Source: Takakia lepidozioides (Eukaryota; Streptophyta; Takakiopsida; Takakiales; Takakiaceae). Taken from it: DNA of 64,000 nucleotides. Both the position numbers and the translations under genes were made by a program. A model generated the notes under the pieces. That model searched no databases, was not told where the DNA came from, and saw only the letters and a list, made by a program, of their open reading frames with translations. The number at the start of each line of letters is the position of its first letter. Position 1 is the first letter of the stretch. The stretch covers positions 45,338,042-45,402,041 of the forward strand of contig CM060734.1 in assembly GCA_030704615.1 (NCBI GenBank). The letters run 5' to 3'. Of this stretch, positions 56,540 through 64,000 are shown one piece after another.

Positions 56540-58599
56540 CCACCCATCTTTTCACCAACCCAGCCCAAGCTTATGTCCCACCCCACACCGAGTCTATGGC
56601 AGCTAGCTGTGCCCCCCCTCAACCCCTGGAACCTGTACATTGTCTAGGGTTGTCAAACGTCAACCGCGGTCCATGTGCTTCGGACTATCGCCCAACCCTC
56701 CAGTGGTTGCCATGCAAGTTCCTGCGCATTTAAGGGGTATTGGGATGTGTGTGGGGTAGCCACTCTTATGGAAACCTTACCCTAACCTAACCGCGGTTGC
56801 CACGCAAGCTGCCACTCGCGCAAAAACAGGCCAAAAAGCATGTGTTACCCCCCACGTTGGGGGTTCTTATTCCCTGTATATTCTATTTTTTAGATTGGCC
56901 GAAATTATTGTATGTAATAACTTTTCTCCTATCAAATGAGCCAAAATTGATTCAAAGTGGAGTTAATTCTAGTAAAAATTGGGCAGTTAAAGAAACCTAA
57001 CCGACCCATTATGGGTTGCTTTGGCACTTAAGGATTAACCCCTAAGCGTGTGGGGAGCATTTTGGCGGGTGCAAGAATTGAGAGTCGGGATAAGCAAATC
57101 ATAACAAAAATGCATTGTAGTTTTTTCAACTCCAAACAAGTATTATTGGAAAAAAGTAGTTTGACCATGGTCAATTTTCAAATTTAATTTTTTTTCCTAA
57201 GGGAATGATCTCCATATTGAGAGGTGTCTCTCCAAATTTGAGGACCAAATTCTCATGTGGCCCTTTTGTATGTCCAATAAGAGGGATAAATTGATATTTT
57301 ATGCTTAGCCAAATTTTAAGACCAAGCGGGACTTACCCTCCATAATCTCACTCTCGAGAGGGGGTGGGACATGCCAAAATTCGGCGTACCGTCCTATCAT
57401 AGATCGCATGTATGCATTAAGTTCCTTCATTATTCCCAATGTTCTCTGCTGTAAAATGTGTAACCAGGGTCAACCGGTTACTTAATGTGTAGGTATCTAG
57501 GGACTTTCGAGTCCTTGGGGGAGGTCTGGTAACCATATTCTTCCAATTACAACTTTTAAAAGGTGTCCAATTTCAGTTACGTTTGCTTCGGCAAGAGTCT
57601 TCATTCCTTCTACAGTTATTGTCAATATTATCTTCATTGAACATTTGATTTTTTTATTTCGTTTGTGTATTGAGCTGCACCAATGTTGATCTAGTATTAG
57701 GTCCAACCCCATATATGAACTTGTGAGATGTTAATCCTAGTATTAATCTATCGTATCAGTCAACCTAATCAATACCATGTTATACCATTTTTATATTTGG
57801 CTCATTTTACAATACCTGATCTTAGGTTTGGTGTTTCGGAAATTTGTTGCGCAGTCGCACGGGTATTATGTGAAATGCTTGTATGGTTGGTGTCAAATCT
57901 AGTAGCGAAGGAGATATTTTGGCATTCACACAGATTTTATAAAGCTACATCCCCACCGGTAGTATCATTATTGTACCTCACTGCATGCCACCTCTTCTAA
58001 TTTGCCTACAATCCAAAAGGTAGGAAAAACATATAAATGGCCGGGTGGTTTTGACCAGTGTTGGCATATATATTGACTTGGAACATGAAGCAGTGACTTC
58101 CGATATCAGTCCTTACGGCACCCCTTTGGAGATTATTTTTTCCTTTTGTTTTTTTAATATGATGTACAAGGGCCTTTATCTTCTTTTATTTAAAAAAAAA
58201 TACCAATCAGGTCTAAGAAATCCAATTTTGCATTGTTTGAAAGAGACTGGCCCCATATATTTATCATATACAGTTTCCCAAATTTTCAATTTCACTTTGA
58301 CATATATAAATCATGTCTTTTATCATATGTCACTAAGACTAGTATGTCTTAAGTGATATTATTCCATATATCAACCCGGGTCCTGATACTATAACCAATA
58401 AAATAAATAGATTTTAGTAAAATTTATCATGTACATTACCAATGAGACTCAAATATTTCTATTGTAAAGAAATTAGACAATTCAAAAGTGATAAAATAAA
58501 CTCGTGAACTTAGCCTATCCACATCATATATTGTTAATTTTCTTTAATTTTCTTGTTAATTTTTTTTCATATATGAATATGTAAAAATTACCTATAACT
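56540..58599. other. Repeat-flanked DNA without a recognisable gene
   Basis: Frames such as 57728-58000 (+) have no family motif. 57,120-57,310 and 58,140-58,600 are A/T rich. Confidence 0.3.
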
Positions 58600-58885
58600 T
58601 TAAAAAACCATGCTTATGTGAATAACCAATACTTGACAAATATGACGATAACTGCAATGGTTGCTTTGCGGCCTAAAATGTAGCAATGTATTTTGCCTCA
58701 ATTGATGACATAACACTTGTAGATTGTATCTTGTTGCTCCCACTAGTTGTACCAAAGACATGGTCATAAACAATGACAATACCAACATTTTCAGGCCAAT
58801 CTGCATCACAATAGCCACACATCTCTTTGCTCTTACAAGCAACATTTGAAATACTATGAATAGTCTTCATCTCTGAAGTTACCAA
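58600..58885 (-). pseudogene. Ty1/copia RNase H remnant
   Basis: Minus-strand frames hold KEMCGYCDADWPENV, then YDHVFGTTSGSNKIQSTSV, then MSSIEAKYIATF, matching the copia RNase H pattern 'GYCDADWAGD...KKQSTVALSSTEAEYIA'. The central region is decayed. It lies about 2 kb to the right of the copia LTR at 56.2-56.5 kb and so cannot be the pol of that copy (whose pol should lie to the left). It is a separate element fragment. Confidence 0.75.
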
Positions 58886-59934
58886 ATTGTACCTGCGAGG
58901 ATTATTGTATCATCGTTGTCTGCGCTATTGGATGCATTATAATTATAGAGTGAGGTTCGAAAGTATGCTTCTTCTGCCGCTGCCAAATAAAAATTCCTCA
59001 TTGCTCTCATGCAAGCAGGTCTCAACAGGCGCAGCGACTAGGCAGTTCACACCTCTCTGAGAGTTCAATCCACCACCACTCTCTAATGCGTGTAGAGGTG
59101 AATCTTCTTTTTGCCTAGCTTCCCCAGACCTAATTTGGATTGATACTGCTATACATCTGACCAGCTAGACCCAATATCGGTGTGTGAGGTTGAATTCGAT
59201 AACAATCAAGCTGCTCACTCTTGACAGTGCTACCATAACCCAACTTAAAAAAGTCACACATAAGTCAATAGTATGTTTACCTCAAATGTTGGAGACACTT
59301 GTAGGCATGAAATGCTCAACTTTTGGGATGATAACCTTCACCAAATCGTGCGTCGGTAATAAGTTCTCTGCAACTGCCACCAACTCACACTTAAGTGTGC
59401 CCTTGTGCCAAAAATTGACTTGTACACGAGCACCCATTCCCGAATAAGGATGGAGTGCAGTGGTAAACTCAAAAGGTCTAGATCCCCTCCCACTCTGGGT
59501 TTGCGGATGCGTTCATGCACAAAATCGTCCCCTGACTACATAAAAATGTCTACTCTCTCCATTCGAAATCATTGAAGGCAATGCCTCCAAGGATCTTCTT
59601 AAGAAACTGACAATTGTGGTGTCTTTTTGTATCTCAAAGACCTCAGCAATAAGACACCTAACCCTTTAGTGAACATATCAAGTCAAGCACGATGAACCAA
59701 ACAACCCAGTCAAAGTGTTAACCAAGCCCACATTTGACATCCATCACAAGAAGGGCAGTTACCAGATTCATGTATGCAGAAATTCCAGCTTTGATGATGA
59801 CAGAAAGGAGTTTCACAACACATGGAGACAAAAACAAGACAAAAGAAAGCCAAGCAAGAGCATTAGCCCAAAATACAGATGTTGATAACTATACAGATGT
59901 CGTGTTCATAGTTTTTCGCCAGCGAATTTAAACC

Positions 59935-60192
59935 CTAAACACATAAGTTACTCCCAAATTTCTTTACGTGCTCAAGTACGTACACTATTACAAACGTCTT
60001 CCTATAGCAGCTATAAAGCTCATCCTTGCAAAGTGGGCAGGTAGCTACACTCTGCAGCCACTCATCTATGCACTTCTGGTGAAATATATGATTGCAAATT
60101 GGCAGCTTTCGGTACTCCTCCCTGGACTTGAATGATTCCAAATAGACAGGGCAGGTATCCTCCATCGGATGCGATAGGGAACACACAGACAA
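59935..60192 (-). CDS. RING-H2 finger ORF with one altered zinc ligand
   Basis: The 85-residue frame contains MEDTCPVYLESFKSREEYRK, LPICNHIFHQKCIDEWL and CPLCKDEL. RING-H2 needs C-x2-C ... C-x-H-x2-H-x2-C ... C-x2-C. All ligands are present except the second Cys, which is Tyr (CPVY in place of CPVC). RING-H2 proteins are E3 ubiquitin ligases that recruit E2 enzymes. Loss of a zinc ligand would be expected to weaken the finger. Upstream, another minus frame (60401-60207) ends GLPPELAFGNNHRGVTLEE after an ER-repeat encoded by a (GA)n tract. GLPPE is common shortly before ATL-type RING fingers, so an intron or a frameshift could link them. It may be a pseudogene. Confidence 0.55.
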   Translation of the reverse strand: MSVCSLSHPMEDTCPVYLESFKSREEYRKLPICNHIFHQKCIDEWLQSVATCPLCKDELYSCYRKTFVIVYVLEHVKKFGSNLCV

Positions 60193-60199
60193 AGGAAGA

Positions 60200-61280
60200 C
60201 CTGAAACTATTCCTCCAATGTCACGCCACGGTGGTTGTTTCCAAAAGCAAGCTCTGGGGGGAGTCCTACTTCAACCCTTTCTCTCTCTCTCTCTCTCTCT
60301 TCATCTCTTTCCACATCGTGATGGAATAAAAAAAATCCAGAAGGTTTAAGCCACGACAAACTGATCTGTCCCAATGAAAGCCTCTTCTTGACTTCTTCCA
60401 TATGGAGCTTATGACAATGTCATATGTCAAGTTGGCTCATGATAAATTTATCACCATGATCTTGTTTCCAAAGTTTAAAAAAAAAAGGCAGTCGCCTCTT
60501 GAAAGCGAAGCGCCCAATATCTCACTATCCAAGAACTGAAGCTCAAATGCCCATGTCCTTTCACATTCATCATTGGTCCAAATGAGCATTATCGATATTT
60601 CCTCTAAAACACAAACCAATGTCAATTTTGTATCTTAGACAATAGAAAATATATTTAATTGGTTAGCTTAAAATCAACTCATAATCCGCACAACTTGTGC
60701 AAAATATGTTTACGGCTTTGTACAGACTATTGCGTATATGAGACTTCTCACACCAATTTGACAGCTCTCATATTTGTCTCGACTCTCCAAGTCTGCAACA
60801 CTCTCAAAATTACGAATAGCCTTCAAGAGTTTGCAATTTGGGACAAACAAATTGTCTATCGGTTCAGCCGTCCCATACAATTCGGTATATCCCCAATATA
60901 CTCATGATGGTGGTTTTGTCGAATACGACATATTTGTATCTCCAAATACTAGAGCAGGTAGCTCCATTGTTGGATATTTGTACTTTGCCTATGCATAATT
61001 GGGATTCAAAATGTACTCCGCCTCACAACATAAGGCAATAATACTTCAGGATGAAGTGACATTATAACTTATCACACTTCTTTCGGGATCAGGAGTCATT
61101 TTTCTTTCTTATACCCAAAACATTATTGAAACTCATGCATATCCACAAAGTCTGAAACTTCTTTGAGAGATTGGTTTTTGTTTGTTTCAACAAAATCAAG
61201 TCAATGGAGACAAAAAATATCATACCTACAACGATGATATTTAAAAAATCAACATATAATGTTACGATCATTCAACATCC
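60200..61280. other. Region upstream of the RING ORF
   Basis: A (CT)n tract at about 60280-60301 is the complement of the ER-coding repeat. No other gene is supported. Confidence 0.3.
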
Positions 61281-61286
61281 AACAAA

Positions 61287-61345
61287 TAGCCGAGTGGTTA
61301 GGGCACAATGTTTCTTTATAAATGGTCCTAGATTGAAAGCTACAT
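61287..61345 (+). mobile_element. tRNA-like SINE head
   Basis: TAGCCGAGTGGTTAGGGCAC (61287-61306) is a good A box. A degenerate B box (CCTAGATTGAAAGC) follows about 25 nt on. No cloverleaf can be built, so this is not called as a tRNA. Confidence 0.4.
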
Positions 61346-61399
61346 AGATGTATGTTGGTGTCACCCATCACAACAAACTCAGCTATGAAACGGATGATA

Positions 61400-62300
61400 G
61401 TTTTCAGGTCAACTATTTACGGTGCCAATACCTCCCCAATACCTAGAGATTTTCGAGCCCTTTATAGCAGGTAATTTAGTTTGGGTACTCTCTTTGTCGC
61501 GGCCCTTTGCCTTGAGGGCAGGGGGTCGGGACACAAGAGGGGCTGCCCCTGTGGTGGGGGCAGTAGCAGCGATAGGTATGGGGGCTGAAGCACCCTTGAG
61601 TGCCCAAGGCACTCAAGGAGGCGGAGGCGCTCACTAGGTGGAGCCCCGCACACCGGGTTGCGGTGGGGTGGCTCCACAAGGGGTGGTGGTAGCTTAGCGG
61701 GACTTAGTGGGGGTGGCATAGGACTCACCATGGGGTGGAGACCTCGAGGTGGGAGTCGTGGGGAGTCTTGGGACTCATCACGGTCCATTGGGGCCGCGGT
61801 GAGTGGGCCAAGACTCACCGCGACTCACCACCGGGAATCGAGGGTCTTCGTGGTGGTTCGTCATAAAATGGCATGGCTGGTTGTGAAACCCCCGCGGACA
61901 GCTACAGAAGTATATATAGGGAGTAGTAACCCCGAGAACGGTGCAAGCCCGTTGGTGACCAAAAACTAGTGAGTAAGCGAGCGAGCCGGAAAGCGACTAA
62001 AGAGTGGGGAGCTGTTCCGGACTGCCAACTACCAAAAGGAATTCCCGCTGGTTCCAAATAGGTGGAGGGTTCTTTGGGAGAACAAAGGGGGACCGTTATG
62101 CCCCGGTGAGCAGCCGAAGCTCCAAGTTGGCCCGGCGGCCAGGTTGGGAGTCAGGCGCGCGCATCAAAGCGAGTAACTATGACTTGAGGGGGGAGCTTAC
62201 CGAAGTGAGGTGCGCGACACTCTTTGTGAAGAATTGTTATTCATCAATGCATCCGAAACTAGGCTTTATCTATTATAAGTATGGTCGTGTTTTATTAATG
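61400..62300 (+). other. G+C-rich block with TATA box, possible LTR or promoter
   Basis: The G+C rise at 61,490-61,830 contrasts with A/T-rich flanks. TCACCGCGACTCACCA and GACTCATCACGG-type repeats occur. GTATATATAGGGAG at about 61909-61922 is a strong TATA box, followed by a purine-rich leader (AGTGAGTAAGCGAGCGAGCC). This resembles an LTR U3/R junction, but I found neither LTR ends nor retroelement genes next to it. Confidence 0.35.
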
Positions 62301-62689
62301 TAAATGTTGTTTATGTTCAAGCTTTCGTTTATTGGTGAAGTTTAATGATGGCGAGGATCCAATGGCAGTAACATGCATTTCTTTGAAGCATTTCGAGATG
62401 TTTTTGATAAATACGTTATGATTAGAGTGCAAAGAGTTTTGACTATGTAATACACATCCGTTGTTACTACGATAAGCATAGTTGCACAAAAATGGCGTGA
62501 CATGGCGTAAATACATCAGCGTCACGTCAAAAACGGACTTTACGATAAATAAATATTTCTATTTCTTAATTTTACACCACTAAATTGCATGAGATGAATA
62601 TGTTAGCAGCCATGTGGAATGCATACTGGAAATCAATATTTCATATTTATTTAATTTTAATAAAATCAGGAACGTCTGTTTTTTTTAAA

Positions 62690-62808
62690 GATATTTTTCC
62701 ATAAAATCAGGACCCCCAAAATAGATGGTCCCAATTTAAATATACATATTTTCAATCTAATTGGGACCGCCAAGCCTGCACTTCTATTTGGCTAGCGGTC
62801 CGCCAATT

Positions 62809-62856
<48 letters not shown>

Positions 62857-63270
62857 CCGGTCCTGAACCATTTAAAAAATATTAAAAAAAACGGGACCAC
62901 CATGCCAGCGCTTGTGGTTGGCTGGCGGATATGCTCGCGATCCCAATTTTTCTTTAAGAACTAAAAATTAATCCACTGTGGCGGTCCGAATTATTTCTTA
63001 AAATTAATAAAAATGGAGACTGTCATGTGGTTGGCTGTCGGCCCCGATTTGTTTTTGAAATAAATATTAATCCGGACCACAATGGCCACTGTGGCGGTCT
63101 GCATTAATACTTATATTCTAAAAAATCAGGACCGCTAGACTAGCGTTAGTGGTTGGCTGCCCTAACGTCCCGATTTTTTTAAAGATAAAAATTAATTCTG
63201 ACCAAAATTATTTAAAAATTTAAAAAAAATCAGGACCGCTCCGCCAGCTGGTGGTCCTGGTGGACCTGTC
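62690..63270. repeat. Degenerate tandem array of about 120-bp units
   Basis: About five units begin with AAATCAGGACC(G/C) or a variant (62,702; 62,884; 62,998; 63,120; 63,228) and carry GTGGTTGGCTG followed by CGGTCC/CGATTTTT. The GGACCGC...GCGGTCC words are mutually complementary within units, so each could form a hairpin. Unit spacing is irregular because of A/T-rich fill and the (TA)n tract. Confidence 0.6.
62811..62855. repeat. (TA)n microsatellite
   Basis: About 22 uninterrupted TA pairs inside the 120-bp array. Confidence 0.95.
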
Positions 63271-63741
63271 CAAGTATGAATACCATATAGCAAAACATGA
63301 TTTGAAATTAGTGGAACAAAAGTTATAATATATATATTCTAGTATTCAATGTTGTTCAATAATTGACATGGACTCGATAGTAAAGAACATTGATCTGGGA
63401 TGGCAAAGGTTTTGGGATCGAACCTTTGCTATTCGTTTTTGCCGAAATTAGTGTCTTTAATTTAAAAATAAAAATCAATTAAAATAAAAATAAAAATATG
63501 GAAACGGAGGAGGATGATAAGATCACACAACTCATTAAAAATTAATTGGGTCTTTAAGGCGCTGGTGGGCCCCAGCTAGTATGGGTGGCTGGGTGTTTTG
63601 GGGTGGCCCCGTCTCGACTCCTTACCGGCCCGGGTCCACTACGAAGGTGGGTCCACCCTCCTAGGCCACGGTGGGGCTGACTCTAGGCTGCTATCTAGGA
63701 TAAGGGATAAAAAAAAATTGATGATGTAGCAGCAAGCAGCA

Positions 63742-63842
63742 GGTAGTGTGGTGGTTGGGCGCATTGAATGGTATCAGCGAGGTTGCGGGTTGAACTCCAG
63801 TTGGTGCTGCATATGCATTGATGATGGTTTTTTTTTTTTTTA
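63742..63842 (+). mobile_element. tRNA-derived SINE head followed by T-run
   Basis: GGTAGTGTGGTGGTTGGGCG (A box) and GGGTTGAACTCC (B box, 63787-63798) lie at tRNA-like spacing. A run of about 14 T at 63828-63841 follows, a possible polymerase III terminator. G+C-rich sequence follows to the window end. Confidence 0.5.
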
Positions 63843-64000
63843 TGGGCGAGTATTTTCAAAAAATAATTATAAGTCCCCGAGGGCGAGCCGGGCCGCGGCG
63901 CGGCGAGTGGATCCGAACCCACGAGTTGACCCTATAGTTGGTCCCGACGAGGCGGGTTGCGGCGCGGCTCCTATAGTTAGACCCGAGTAGACCCGGACCT

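Noticed and set aside
54686-59520. One continuous copia element from 54.7 to 59.5 kb
   Set aside because: The RNase H piece lies upstream of the 5' LTR in the element's orientation, so at least two elements are involved.
61287-61345. Ser/Leu-type tRNA gene
   Set aside because: Only the A box is convincing; T-arm sequence is degenerate.

Overview
This is a eukaryotic nuclear window from a streptophyte (plant lineage). The evidence is spliceosomal introns with GT..AG borders, a family GH1 beta-glucosidase whose exon sizes match those I know from plants, an alpha/beta hydrolase of the Arabidopsis At4g10030 type, a BTB domain of the At4g08455 type, and plant-style Ty3/gypsy, Ty1/copia, CACTA, LINE and SINE repeats. 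The repeat load, the long introns, an R2-like LINE with a C-terminal restriction-like endonuclease, and a Crypton-type recombinase domain in a host gene point away from a typical flowering plant. A charophyte alga (Chara-like) or a seedless land plant is my guess. I see no prokaryotic or organellar DNA, no rRNA gene, no intact tRNA gene and no CRISPR array.

Layout. About 0.2-10 kb: a decayed Ty3/gypsy element on the minus strand (zinc knuckle, protease, dUTPase-like domain, RT, RNase H, integrase). It is broken by two later insertions with clean target-site duplications: a 574-bp solo-LTR-like unit and a 4.6-kb CACTA transposon carrying a captured, intron-containing piece of the mismatch-repair gene MSH3. 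10.8-11.6 kb: two tandem copies of a MITE-like element. 12.5-15 kb: exons of a tRNA-binding (EMAPII-like) OB-fold protein with two LINE tails between them. 15-28 kb: SINEs, fragments of an AAA ATPase pseudogene, an R2-like LINE and mostly featureless DNA.

28.4-52.7 kb is a gene island with three apparently intact multi-exon genes, each rebuilt here from splice sites with consistent reading phase: a 14-exon GH1 beta-glucosidase (+, 544 aa), an 8-exon gene (-, 794 aa) fusing a Crypton-derived tyrosine-recombinase-like domain (DUF3504) to a cysteine cluster and a BTB domain, and a 12-exon alpha/beta hydrolase (+, 355 aa). The first two converge. The second and third diverge, separated by a repeat-rich block with a 43-bp palindromic tandem array. 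A short repeat ending in ATTTC pentamers recurs through this island.

52.7-64 kb returns to repeats: a Ty1/copia 5' end (LTR, primer-binding site, gag) hit by a 5'-truncated LINE with a 12-bp target duplication, a separate copia RNase H remnant, a RING-H2 ORF lacking one zinc ligand, a tandem array of about 120-bp units, and tRNA-like SINE heads.

The most novel item is the recombinase-BTB fusion gene (38.1-42.4 kb), followed by the Pack-CACTA carrying MSH3 exons. The genes do not form an operon or an obvious pathway. Organism and functions are inferred from sequence motifs only, with no database search.
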